Below, piece by piece: positions 21,351-33,380 of a stretch of DNA of 64,000 nucleotides. A program made the translations under genes and the position numbers. The stretch is taken from positions 5,704,001 through 5,768,000 of the forward strand of contig CM034111.1 in NCBI GenBank assembly GCA_019914945.1. The letters run 5' to 3'. Position 1 is the first letter of the stretch, and every line of letters starts with the position of its first letter. The notes beneath the pieces are model-generated. The model had not been told where the DNA came from and ran no database searches. It saw only the letters and a program-made list of their open reading frames with translations. Source of the stretch: Typha latifolia (Eukaryota > Streptophyta > Magnoliopsida > Poales > Typhaceae).

Positions 21351-21357
21351 TATATAA
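21351..21357 (+). promoter_or_regulatory. TATA box of the CCoAOMT gene
   Basis: TATATAA lies 79 bases before the start codon. The distance fits a transcription start at about 21380-21390 and a leader of about 50 bases. Confidence 0.65.
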
Positions 21358-21435
21358 ACCCCCGCCTCCCCTCTCTCGATCCCACCAATAACGAGAGCGG
21401 TTTTAAAGAGAGAATTTTAGCAGAGAGACTAGCCG

Positions 21436-22536
<1,101 letters not shown>

Positions 22537-22885
22537 TCCTAATCTACACGTTACTGTTCGTCCTACTTAATAAGACACTCTGTCTATCTTTCTGCAATGT
22601 TGTGCTTCATTTTCTATCGTATTTTGGGCCCCTTTATACGATGTCGTGCTTCATTTCGCATTGCTATTTTGCCTCACAACCCATTTTAACTTTCTTTGTA
22701 GCTTCACCCCATTTTTTAAGAAAATACCAAAATTACCCCTACACCAACTTTGACGATATCTTCTTGCATTAAATGTCAGGAGATATTATTTATAAAATAC
22801 GATGGGACATCCCTGCAACCAGCCAAAAAGTAATGTATCCATCAAGGTGGATAGATAGAATGAGAGTTGGCTAGGTTCTACATCC
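22537..22885 (+). other. CCoAOMT 3' flank, probable 3' UTR
   Basis: T-rich sequence follows the stop codon, with AATAAGA at about 22568-22574 as the nearest poly(A)-signal-like text. No other gene is recognised; the 84-codon frame at 22518-22772 is only the tail of the gene read in another frame. Confidence 0.5.
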
Positions 22886-22972
22886 CTGTCTGGAGGTCTC
22901 CCATACATGTGTGGCGTCGTCAAAATAAGTTTGACCCCTCTGTCTGGAGGTCTCCCATACATGTGTGGCGTC
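22886..22972 (+). repeat. 33-bp direct repeat downstream of CCoAOMT
   Basis: Identical 33-base copies, starting CTGTCTGGAGGTCTCCC and ending GTGTGGCGTC, lie at 22886-22918 and 22940-22972, a 54-base period. Confidence 0.9.
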
Positions 22973-23362
22973 AGTCAAAGGTTCAGTTGTGTGTCCGATG
23001 AGCATTCCACATCATCTTTTCGGGTCGGTGGAACGGATCGGACGATAAGCCCATCCATACCAGCTAGGCCCTTGGATTCGGGTTCATCCACCTCCCCACC
23101 GGTAAAATCTAATTATCCCTTCTCTCATGGGGAAAGGATATACATCTTACGAATACTATTTTTGAAACCCTTATTCTTCAAATTGTAAACCATCCAAAAT
23201 CTTGATATCTTCCTTGCTAGTGAGAGCTCTCCCCTTCTCGAACTACATTGCCTTTTCAATATATGTGACTTGAAATTCAAACATGTTAGACATCTCTACC
23301 ACATGTCTTCCCCTTTCTCTTGCATTCATGATTATTTTCTTCACCTTCGTTGTTAGCATAGT
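22973..23362 (-). other. unassigned stretch with a possible degraded coding fragment
   Basis: On the minus strand, about 23340-23170, an interrupted frame reads ARERGRHVVEMSNMFEFQV, then YIEKAM, stop, FEKGRALTSKEDIKILDG. It looks protein-like but has a stop and no recognised family. The rest has no visible gene. Confidence 0.3.
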
Positions 23363-23803
23363 TGTAACACCCACTATCAAACACGTGTCCCGCACATGGG
23401 TTGAACCCACGTGATTATCACGTGATCTGTTAGTCAATATTTCAACAGAATATATAATTCCATAAATAATACAGATAAAAAGCCTATAACACCAAGGCTA
23501 CAACTAGATCAAAATATATATCTATAGCAAAATAAGACAAAGCCCATAAAGGAGCTATAAGTCATTTAACTTTGTTTACATAAATTAAATAAGAATAAGA
23601 ATAAGAAGACTCAAGTGAGTCTTCACCAGATTCGCAACGAACTCCAGCTCATCTATTAATCTGAAAATATTTCTACCAAAATGGGTGAGCCTAAAGCCTA
23701 GCAAGTTTCTACTTCTATAATTTAAAAGTAATGCAATGAATGATGTCACAATAAGTAAATATGAATATGCGCATATCAAATAGAATGCCAGTACCACATA
23801 CCC
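23363..23803 (-). repeat. 3' end of an LTR, second chromovirus-like family (minus strand)
   Basis: The plus strand starts TGTAACACCCACT, the reverse complement of an LTR end ...GGGTGTTACA. It includes a palindrome-rich CACGTG segment near the end. The body differs from the 52608 and 60974 LTRs, so this is a separate family. It abuts a plus-strand chromovirus LTR near 23804. Confidence 0.55.
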
Positions 23804-24306
23804 GCTAGCACCACCTCTCTCTCTCCCTCTAAATTTCTCTTTTTTTTCGATCTCTCTCTCTCTCTCTCTCTCGCCGACGCTGGCCTACCGCCGTCGTCAC
23901 CGTCGTTGCTGTCGAGGTGAGTTCTTCTCCTTACTTCTCTTCCTCTCTCTTTCTTGCCCGTGGGCTTTAGTTTGCACCCTCCTCCTTTCCCTTATCTCTT
24001 GGCTGCAACAGTGCTGGGCTCGGCCCAGCACTATGTTAGAGGTTTTTATTTTATTTTATTTCTTTTTCCTTTTAACTAAGTATTTTATGCTAGTTAATGC
24101 AATTAGTCTAAATAGAAAATTTATTTTATATATATATATATATTCGATAATATAACTATTAGCAAGTTATAATTGGTAGAATTAATAGTTTATTATATTA
24201 TAGACACCTAGATATACATATTATTTACATATAATATTAGTTGCATATAATAGATTAATACTTAGATTCATTAATTATAGTCATGAGATTTATAAATATA
24301 CCCTTC

Positions 24307-24351
<45 letters not shown>

Positions 24352-26117
24352 CTAGCACCTTATTGTTATATACTATTTTGTATAAAAAGAAAACACCGAA
24401 TAATGATTATTTTCTATGTAATTAGAGATTAATAAAGTAAAGAGTAAGAATCTCAAAAATTAACTATAATTAGATTTTATCTATACTTATATTTTTATAA
24501 TTATATATAAGCCTCTTATTATTATTTTTATAATTATATACTTAAACTACTTTTATATAAAAAGAACAACCATTCTATTCTTAACTAGCATTTCATAATA
24601 ATGATATATTTATATTACCAAAATTATATCTATAATTAAATCTAGATATTTAATAAAATATAAATAGAGGAATTCTAAACCTAACGAATCATCATATTTT
24701 ATATGAATTAATTTTAATTCGATAAATGGCTAAACCCCTTATGTGGGACCCCGTAGATCTGGTTAGAGATGAGTTGACTTTCGGTTAGCGTATGTGAGGG
24801 ATATGTAGTTTGTGTCTTCTAAAGAGATTGTGAGTAGTTTTATCCCCTAGAGGTCTTTCTCAAATTAAGATATATTATATAATTATATATATGCATGTTT
24901 TGGCCTCCAGCATGAGTATATTGGTGATATATACAGATGATTGGAGATGACTATACTGTTAAGATTTTATGTTGAGATGATCTCTAATATGAGTATGCAT
25001 ATGATACACTATTTTGGGAATGCATGTGTTAGATACATAGTTGGAGACTACAGTGTATCATTTTTCTCTTGGCCTCTTTACCACCTAAATCCTAAGTTAC
25101 ATGATCTGTTTTAGTACTGGATAAAATACATATAATCTGTCTTTTAGAAGGAAAGCATGGAATCTGATTGATAGGATAGTTGATAGAAAGCGTGAGGATA
25201 TCCGAGTGGGCACGAGGGTTAGGACGTGCTTGGTGGATGATTGATCGCTCAACGTAGTCGCAATCATGTGGCCTTACGTCCGAGGTCGTTAGTCTATGTG
25301 CGTAGCAGCCGTTTGCTAATACATATGTGGCGAGTTATCTTCAAGTAGTTTTTATCAGCTAAAAGGGTGCCCAGTTTGGATGGATATTGATACCCTTTGT
25401 GGATGACAGGGTATGATTATGATTGAGATACCCTTTGTGGATGGCAGGGTATACTATGAGCCTTCGGGCATGTTGATGAGACCGAGTACTAAGTATTGAC
25501 TATGCACAGCGGTCTAGTATGATGATATTATTCAGAGTCGATATTGATGACTAAGATATTAAGAAATGCATATGATTTTATTATCATCTGAGCCTTTTGC
25601 TCATGACTCTCTTTATTTATTTTCTAACCCTCGCCCCTCTCGCCCCTCTCGCCCCTCTCGCTCCAAGATATTATGGTACGTGATAGCAACTTGAGATATC
25701 CTGAGATGAGAAGATATTCTAGAGCAAATATGAGGTGAGCTATAGACGTGAGATGGTATAGAAGATAGGTTATCATGATATTGAGTTGTACCATTATTTG
25801 ATATTTCTACTCCATTCTATAGATGATGATTTGTATATTATAGGTTGGATTATAGTGCACTAATGTATTAGTAATTTTAGTTGTATATTGATTGTTTATT
25901 GTGGCCTATGTGGGCCTTGTCAGATTATATAGCTATCCAGTATGGTTGTTGTGGATTTGGATATTCATATGTTAACAAGTTTACTTAGTTAATAGTATGA
26001 TTTATCTCTAAGATTGATTATGTTGAGTATAGGCGTATCTGTGCGTGATGGGCCCTGCCCGTCGTGCCGTGTGGGCGCGTGGGCATGCACATGCCTCTGT
26101 CGGGCAGGGGTATTACA
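23804..26117 (+). repeat. chromovirus (Tekay-like) LTR, 5' truncated
   Basis: It contains a CT-repeat block (23814-23872), the hairpin text CTGGGCTCGGCCCAG (about 24014-24028), AT-rich sequence with a (TA)n run of about 44 bases (24306-24349), CCCCTAGAGG and TTTGGCCTCCAGCATGAG, and the GC-rich end ...GGGGTATTACA at 26117. The order matches 52608-55389 and 60974-63886. The first 100 or so bases are missing. A 9-bp unit CCCCTCTCG repeats near 25630-25660. Confidence 0.8.
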
Positions 26118-26547
26118 CTTAGGCTCTTGTAGAGCTACGCTCATAAGCCACATCATCATCTCATACTCGATCACATGCATACCCCTAAGGGAGGATAGAT
26201 CCTTTGGGTAGAATCGCCAGCCCATCAGCCGGCAAATAGCATGACCAATTGTCCACCATAAGTAAGTATGGCACATCAATACTACCATCCAAGCCCTCGG
26301 CTCCACATCATAAGCCATCACTCACAGATACCCTCACCCTACATCATGGGGTACCGCTAGGTCTACATCATCCTACCCTTCTCTCTCTCTATCATAGATA
26401 CCCTAAAGGGTATGACTCATCTCGATCGATAATAAATCGCCCATCATCTGGCAAAACGACTGCATGATTATTTGTGATAAAAAAACTAAGACCTCAAGTG
26501 TAGGCCCTAATATATATAAGTATAAGAATATCCCCCACCTCTAACTG
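26118..26547 (-). repeat. probable middle part of a related LTR (minus strand)
   Basis: Read on the minus strand it contains repeated phrases such as GGGTATCTATGA and GGGTGAGGGTATC that resemble the 54340-54480 part of the chromovirus LTR. Neither end is visible, so the assignment is weak. No gene is seen. Confidence 0.35.
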
Positions 26548-27225
26548 TGTTCGAATGTGCCTGTGAACGCCTACATCGCATTCGCAAATCCAGAGAAGTG
26601 CGAAATATGTGCGTTCGAATGCGATCGGGCACATTCGAATGCGGTCGACGAAAATGTACTGTTTAGGGTTAATAATTTCTATTTTTGAATTATTTGGTTA
26701 GCCTCTAAAGGTGTGGAAGGCAACCATGGTTTTTATTGATGAATTATGTTTTTGCCCTGCCTCCTTTGTCTTCTTCTTTTCCGTTCTCTCATTCCCTGGC
26801 GATGCCGCTTCTAACCTCCCTCGACCGGCCAATCACCCTAGTCCCTCCTCCCCCTTCTTCCAATCTATCCCTCACTTGCCCTAAACCTTCCATCACCCAT
26901 AACCCTTCCACCACCACTTATTCACCGGTGCCACCCCATTAATGCCGATCCACCACCATCCACCATCATCTAGGATCTCATGCCTCCATCCACGGATCCT
27001 AAGATAGACACTCCGATGTTTGTCCACTAATCGAACGATATCTCGAGATCTTGACATCCGATTTGCTTGAACTTGATTTGTTGGAAAGCTCTTTTCCGGA
27101 GCTACAACATATCAAAATTTCACGTCAATCTGACGGCGGCATCTTTCAGGATCTATTTCCAAAGTTCTGTGTCAAATCCTGAATCGCAATAGATCGAGCC
27201 TTGGCCAAAAAGGGAGATCGTATCA
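26548..27225 (+). repeat. 5' LTR of gypsy element G2 (first copy), 5' truncated
   Basis: It aligns with 29028-29725: GTTCGAA-type motifs (26554-26650), GGTTAGCCTCTAAAGGTGTGG, a leader rich in CCACC, and the end AGATCGTATCA at 27225, followed by a primer-binding-site variant TGGTATCAAAGC. About 140 bases at the LTR start are missing compared with the 3' copy. Confidence 0.8.
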
Positions 27226-28527
27226 TGCTGGTATCAAAGCCACCGTTCCTCGGACACATGCTTCCTATGACGACAAACAAAGCCATGGCTACACGACGAG
27301 ATAATGAAGAAGAGATTCTCCCAATAGAGGAGGGGGAAACGGTTGTGGGGACTTCCACTCGCGCAACCGCCCAATCAAATTGAAATACAGAAGAACCTAG
27401 TGTTCAAGCCGTGTTGGGGTCTCTTTCCGAACAAATGGCCATCAACAACCAGATGAAGATGGAGATGATGCGGGAATTATGGGCGACAAGGAAAGCCATG
27501 GCGAACAGGAATGCACCATCGACCCCACGACGCGAGTCCACTCCCATGACCCCGCTGCCACTGGTTCAGAATTTGCAACCACAAGAGCCGCTGCTGCCAC
27601 CACCCTAGGGGCAGAGACAAGCAAGGATGGTTCCACTAGGCCCAATTGCAGGTGAGCCCATCCGACGAGCGAATCACTATGAAGATCACCTTGGAGATCT
27701 AGATCCGTGGGCGTTGGAATACGAACCGGAACCACGACGAGTTAATCAAAATCGAAGGAGGGATCATCAACCATTCATGGTGCATCCTCCTCCGGTTAGG
27801 CAAGGACTTGGACATGATCTGAATCGAGACAACGACATCTGTGGGCAAATCGTACGTGTCGAATTTTCCAAGTTCAAGGCTGGTGATCCGATCAATTGGT
27901 TGTATAGGGCGGAGCAATTTTTCGCATACCAGGGTACGACGGAAAAATATAAGATGACACTTGCGAGCTTCAACCTTGAAGATGCGACACTTCATTGGTT
28001 TCGAGCAACCAATGCCAATGAGGCTATCGAAACTTGGGCTGACCTTTGCGCCGATATCACGCAACGATTTGGAGCGTCGGGATATGAATTCTTCGATCCT
28101 CTCCTCTCAAAGACCATGCGAAAGACACAGTTGGGGCATACCAAGAAGAATTTGAGAGGATAAGTAGCTGATGCCAACCCCCATGGATGGATCAGCAACT
28201 TCGCAGCACGTTCATCTCCGGGCTGCGGAAAGAGATACAAGCCGATGTGAGGGCTTTAAGGCCTAGAACCTTAAAAGAGGCTTTCAAAGATGCGGTACTC
28301 ATGGAAGACAAACATCGATCCATGAAGTTACATTTGAAACAAAACTGGTCGAGCCAAGGAAGCCGCAATCAAGCTCAACAAACCATGGAGGCAGGAAATG
28401 TTACCGGAGTACCTAGAACTACTGCTGCAATGGTGCCTCCTCTCACACCCCTGGAGCCATCCCAAGATGTGAAGTATGCACCTAGAGGTCCGGGACGAGC
28501 ACTCACACCTACTCAAGTGGAGGAATG
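27226..28527 (+). pseudogene. gag of gypsy element G2 (first copy), broken
   Basis: Gag begins near 27267. The N-terminal part ends at a TGA at 27381-27383, and further frames follow at 27411-27608 and 27627-28163. The core (about 27845-28160) reads FSKFKAGDPINWLYRAEQFF, TLASFNLEDATLHWFRATNA and ETWADLCADITQRFG, the retrotransposon Gag domain. A frameshift follows, then 28187-28528 with LRSTFISGLRKEIQADVRAL. The frame ends at VEE just before where the zinc knuckle should start: a deletion joins it directly to RNase H sequence near 28527. Protease and RT are therefore absent. Confidence 0.85.
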
Positions 28528-28887
28528 AAGAGCCATCCCTACTTGATTGGCCAATGGTTTACTATCCGCACGGACCAGCGTATCTTACCCTACTTCATGG
28601 AGCAATGTGTGCACACCCCAGCACAGCAATGGTGGGTCACGAAACTCTTTGGGTATGACTACGAACTAGTCTACAACAAGGGGATCGAGAACCGAGTAGC
28701 CGATGCCCTTTCACGCCAACCGGACACAAGTGAGCTCGCCTCCTTTTTAGGACCAACCCTTCCTCTATTTTTAGATATGTGGGGAACCAATGCAGAGGAT
28801 CAAATCATGGAGGAGCTTGAGTCAGAGTTCAAAGATTGCCTCCCTAATTTCAAACCTTGAGGACAAGGTTGCGGAAGCGTGGTGGAT
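28528..28887 (+). pseudogene. gypsy RNase H end and polypurine tract of element G2 (first copy)
   Basis: The frame 28525-28860 holds the C-terminal part of a gypsy RNase H: FTIRTDQRILPYFMEQ, HTPAQQWWVTKLFGYDYELVY, then ENRVADALSRQ, followed by a linker ending NFKP and a stop. It is followed by GACAAGGTTGCGGAAGCG and the 3' LTR. Integrase is missing. The piece is joined to gag by the deletion at about 28527. Confidence 0.85.
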
Positions 28888-29725
28888 TGATACGATTTGG
28901 ACTTCACCGATGTCGTCTCGAGCATGGATACACTTTAGGGATGTCTTTGTCTCTTATTTTAGTGTTTAATTCTAAAAAAAAAGTTTTCTGTATGTCACAT
29001 TCGAACGCGGGTGGAGTGCGTTCGAACGCGTTTGTGAACGCCTACATCAGGTTCGCACATCCACAGAAGTGCAAAATATGTGCATTCGAACGCGATCAGG
29101 AGCGTTCGAATACGGTAGGCGAAAATGTACTATTTAGGGTTAATAATTGCTATTTTTGAATTATTTGGTTAGCCTCTAAAGGTGTGGATGGCAACCATGG
29201 ATTTATTATTAATGAATTGAGTTTTTGCCCTACCTCCTTCATCTTCTTCTCTCCCGTTCTCTCGTTCCCCAGCGACGCCGCTTCTAACCTCCCTCGATCG
29301 GCCAATCACCCTAGTCCCTTAGGAGTGCCCACTCCTCTCCCTTCTTTCAATCTATCCCTCACTTGCCCTAACCCTTCCATCACCCATAACCCTTCCAGCA
29401 CCACTTATTCACCGGTGCCACCCCATTAACACCGGTCCACCACCATCCACCATCATCTAGGATCTCGTGCCTCCATCCACGAATCCTAAGACAGACCTCC
29501 CGATGTTTGTCCACTAATCGAACTATATCTCGAGATCCCGACATCCGATTCGCCTAAAACTTAATTTGTTGGAAAGCTCTTCTTTGGGGCTACAACATAT
29601 CAAAATCTCATATCGATCCGATGGCCGTATCTTTTGGGATCTATTTCGAAAGTTCCATGTCAGATCTTGTCCACATCTGAAAATTGGGATAGATCGAGCC
29701 TTGGCCAAAAAGGGAGATCGTATCA
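28888..29725 (+). repeat. 3' LTR of gypsy element G2 (first copy)
   Basis: It starts TGATACGATTTGG after the purine-rich tract and ends AGATCGTATCA (838 bp). It contains GTTCGAACGC-type motifs at about 29000-29110. Compared with the 5' copy it shows many substitutions, so the insertion is not recent. No TSD can be read because the 5' LTR is truncated. Confidence 0.85.
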
Positions 29726-30485
29726 GCATAACAAGCATAGTGAAACACATCATTATCATGATTTACGTGCTAACACACATATTCATGCCCAATAGGAATA
29801 TGCAGAAATCATGATATGCGAATCTTACCGAATAGCAAAATAAATTACCAAGCATAACGTGTAATAATAACAATAAGGAAAACATATGCACATGCATACT
29901 ATGAATGTGATGATGTCATAAGGTAAGTTATTTCATTCTCTATACTACTCCTAGATTATTGGAGTTTTACTTGCTTGAACCGCTTTCTTGATACTAGCCG
30001 CCACTATGCTACGGGATCATCCTCAGAGGGTACAGAGTCCACCTTGATAAGGAGAGGAATAAAAAGCATAAGCATAAAATTCATATCACTAATTAGTTAA
30101 ATAATCTTACTGACGTTCACTATAGGCTTGGGTAGCTACATCTGCGAATTTTCATATTTATTAATTAGGTTGAGCTAGCATAGCTATACTAGCGCCTGAC
30201 ACGTTATTAAAAGTAATTTAAAATAATTTACCTCGAATTCTCGTTCCACTAATTATTTTAGTTAGGTAAATCACATGGGCGACACTGAATTAGTTTGCTT
30301 CACTAATTAAAATAATCCGTTTAATATACTTTCCCTACAATAATCTATATTAATTCTCCGGCAGGAGCAATTAATATAGATACACCCAAATCATCGACTC
30401 AAATTGCTAAAATTAAGTTAACCAAGTATACACGACCACGCTAAATCCCAATTAGAGTTAGCTTCTTTTATGTGTTATTTATAAC
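29726..30485 (+). other. AT-rich sequence without recognised content
   Basis: No coding potential was recognised on either strand. Short inverted AT-rich phrases occur (TAATATAGAT near 30340-30390). It may be worn LTR sequence. Confidence 0.4.
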
Positions 30486-31205
30486 TGCACTCTCAGGCTA
30501 CTCTCTGGCCACAACCCTTAAGAGCCTTCGCTGGTATGCTTTTTTTTCTTGTCCTTAGTGGACTCCACAACATTTGCCTTTTACACATACTGGCTTCCAA
30601 TTTTCATTTCAGCAGTACAATTTTCTTCTTCTATCCTCAATCTAATAATAAGTTCTTCAAGTATTATTTCTTTGTGCTTGTGTTTAGGTAATTTTTGAAA
30701 TCCCTCCAAGACGATGGCAATTTCCAATAATAGCCGCTACTCGGAATGATTCATTAATCACCATTTCTTCAGCATGGATCTCATGGATTATCACTTGAAG
30801 ATCTTGTACTCAAGAAATTTATCGACGATAAATTTTTTTGCACCGACATCTTCTGTCTTGCACATCTTGTCTAAAGATTTCCATAATTTCTTAGATGTTT
30901 TTACTAAACTATACACGTTATACAATGAGTTGTCCGGTCTGTTGAGGATATAGTTTTGGCAAAAGAAGTCGGCACACACATCTACTACAACAACTACTTG
31001 CTTGCCTATTAGTTTCCTCCTTTCAGAGTTCAGGCACATCTTCATGTAAGAATTTAGCCAAGTTCAAGGTGATCAAATAAAACAACATTTTCTGCTGCCA
31101 TCTCTTAAATCCTACACCATAGAACTTCTCAAGCTTTTCTCCATGAACTGTAGTCATTGGAGGAGCAGTAATAGGGGTAATAATACTCTTTACTATTTCA
31201 GCCAT
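30486..31205 (-). pseudogene. Ty1/copia gag (family C1), minus strand
   Basis: On the minus strand Gag starts at 31205 (Met-Ala-Glu) with KRWQQKMLFYLITLNLAKFL and ends its first frame at 31023. A second frame (31045-30791) reads CADFFCQNYILNRPDNSLYNVYS and CKTEDVGAKKFIVDKFLEYK. Degraded text to about 30490 corresponds to the basic linker before the zinc knuckle. This is a relative of 12073-12885; the two copies share wording but have different stops. Confidence 0.8.
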
Positions 31206-31296
31206 CTAAATGAATGAAAGAAAAATAAAAATCTGATCAGAAGAAAAGAACACTGAAAGGAATTAGATTAACAACTAGAGAATTTGGTCTTAAGAT

Positions 31297-31685
31297 TGTT
31301 GGCGATAACAATCTGATTCCAAAGAGTTAAAAAAAAATTGATAAAAAATAAGTAAATAAATTAAATAAACTTACATATTAAATAATGTAAAATTCTGTAT
31401 AGTCGAGTCTAGTGCTGGACACTATCTCCTTAAGACCAATTTGCCCTCCACTGAATGCTTCTGGAACAATGGACATCGGTCTCCTACGATACAACGACTG
31501 TCTTGCACTCGAAAGGAAGTAGCTATTCGAATATGTTGTCAAACTTAAACTATGCTGTACTCTCTCTCAAATGTAGACTAATGACTCGAGCAAGATTTGA
31601 AAAATGATTGAACCAAATTGTGTTTTTCACAAATGCAGACAAATGGCCTTTTATAGCAGTAAACAAGCACAAATTGGTTTTAAGA
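31297..31685 (-). repeat. LTR 3' part of copia family C1 (minus strand)
   Basis: The end of the LTR (CCAACA on the minus strand) is at 31297, about 90 bases before the gag start, and matches 11980. It includes a TATA-like TATAAAAG (minus) at about 31650-31658. The 5' half is missing. Confidence 0.7.
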
Positions 31686-31815
31686 AAATAGTATCAATTA
31701 CCAAACTTGACTATACAGAAATTTACATTCTCTAATAAGTAAGTTTATTTAATTTATTTACTTATTTTGGATCAAATTTTTGTGACTTTTAGAATCATAT
31801 TATTACCGCTAACAC
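31686..31815 (+). repeat. inverted copy of the C1 LTR end (plus strand)
   Basis: This matches 11860-11980 in the plus orientation, including TTTATTTAATTTATTTACTTA and an end CGCTAACA. It faces the minus-strand LTR end at 31297-31450, making an inverted repeat. Confidence 0.65.
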
Positions 31816-32494
31816 ATCCTTTCCCTTTGGATATTTATTGCTATCAAATGAGGAGATACATATAAAAGAAGCATCGAATTGGTAAGGTATAGCTTTAGAT
31901 ATAACTTGTATAGCTTCATTTGAATATCATGAAGGTTTTAACTTTTAATTTATGTTTCATTTCATGTGTATAGCTCCTTGAACCCAATTGATAGTTGTTG
32001 TTCAACCACTACCCAGCCCAACCAACGCCATTGCCTTTGATCTGATCAGCTCTCGCAGCCCAACCACTATCCTCTCATTACATATTGAAGTTTGAAATTC
32101 TATTTCAGCAAAATATAGGTATTATAGTCATATATCTGCATTGCTGACAAGTATATATACATTATTGACAAATATATCTGCACTGCAGACACATTTGTCG
32201 CACTGCCGACATTTATGTCTGCATTGCTTATATATATGTTACTATTGCAGTAATAGATATATCTTGATAATAATCTAATTTTTTTCTATATTTGCTTACA
32301 GGGTATTGCTTCTGAACTGTAGCCCATGAAGACAATAATTCGAAATTGACATACTACTAAAAGAAGTCCGCAAGAATACTAATGTGCTACTAGGACGAGC
32401 AAAAAGAAGAGAGATGAAAGGTAAAGGTTGTAATAAGCTCTCTTCCAAAGATAATATATATCCAAAGATATCTAATGCATGGAACAATTTTTCG
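31816..32494 (+). other. spacer between inverted C1 LTR ends, with degenerate 25-bp repeats
   Basis: No gene was recognised. At about 32130-32240 a motif like TCTGCATTGCTGACA recurs four or five times with AT-rich spacers. Both ends abut C1 LTR ends that point inward. Confidence 0.4.
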
Positions 32495-32638
32495 AAGAAT
32501 GTGTTGGCAGTAACAATCTAATTTTAAAAGTCATAAGAAATTTAATCCAAAATAAATAAAATAGTACCCTTTTGAGGCCCAAAGCCCATAAGAAGTTTGA
32601 CACTTATATACCATACTAACATTTCTTAAGTATCCAAT

Positions 32639-33339
32639 TGATATGATTCGGACTTCACCGACGTCGTCTCGAGCTTGGATTTACCTTAGGATAAGATTGA
32701 GTTTTAGGATAAGATTGTGTTTTAGGATAAGATTGAGTTGTTGGTTAGCCTATAAAAGTATGTGTAGGGCAACCAAAATTAGGATTTGATTATTGAGAAT
32801 TGAGTTTGCCTTGCCTCCTTCATCTTCTTCGCTCCCGTTCCCTCAATCTCCCCGGCGACGCCGCTTCTAATCTCCCTCGACAGGCCAATCACCCTAGTCC
32901 CTTAGGAGTGGCCCTCTTCTCCCCCTTCTTCCAATTTATCCATCGCTATCCCTAACTTTTTCATCATCCATAACCCTTCCACCATCACTTTTACACCGGT
33001 GCCACCCCATCAACACCGGCCCTCCACAATCCACCATTACCCAGAATTTCGTGCCTTCATCCACGGAATCCAAAAACAGAGTATCCTGACGTTCGTCTAC
33101 TAAACGAACGATATCTCGAGATCCCCAACTCCGATTCGCCTGAAACTAGATCCGTTGGAAAGCTCTTTTCCGGGCCTACAACATATCAAAATTTCACAGT
33201 GATCCAACGGCGGGATATTTCGGGATCTTATCTTAAAGTTCCGTGCAAGATCGTAACAATCTGGTATCAGAGCCATAGCACCAAAAGAGGGTTCGTATCA
33301 AGCTGGTATCGAGCCTATAGCCGAGGAAGGATCGTACCA
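32639..33339 (+). repeat. 5' LTR of the young gypsy element G2 (second copy)
   Basis: It starts TGATATGATTCGG and ends ATCGTACCA, followed by TGGTATCAGAGCC at 33343-33355. It is 701 bp long, against 699 bp for the 3' LTR at 35721-36419; only a handful of differences are visible. Unlike the other G2 copy it lacks the GTTCGAAC block. Its last 90 bases contain two further primer-binding-site-like sequences (about 33250 and 33302). Target duplication CCAAT is at 32634-32638. Confidence 0.93.
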
Positions 33340-33380
33340 ATCTGGTATCAGAGCCACCGTTCCTCGGACAAGCGCTTCCA

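Noticed and set aside
24306..24349. Possible origin or matrix attachment site
   Set aside because: It is a plain (TA)n microsatellite in an LTR; no further evidence.
26249..26467. 72-codon frame
   Set aside because: Lies in LTR-like text with repeated phrases; no domain.
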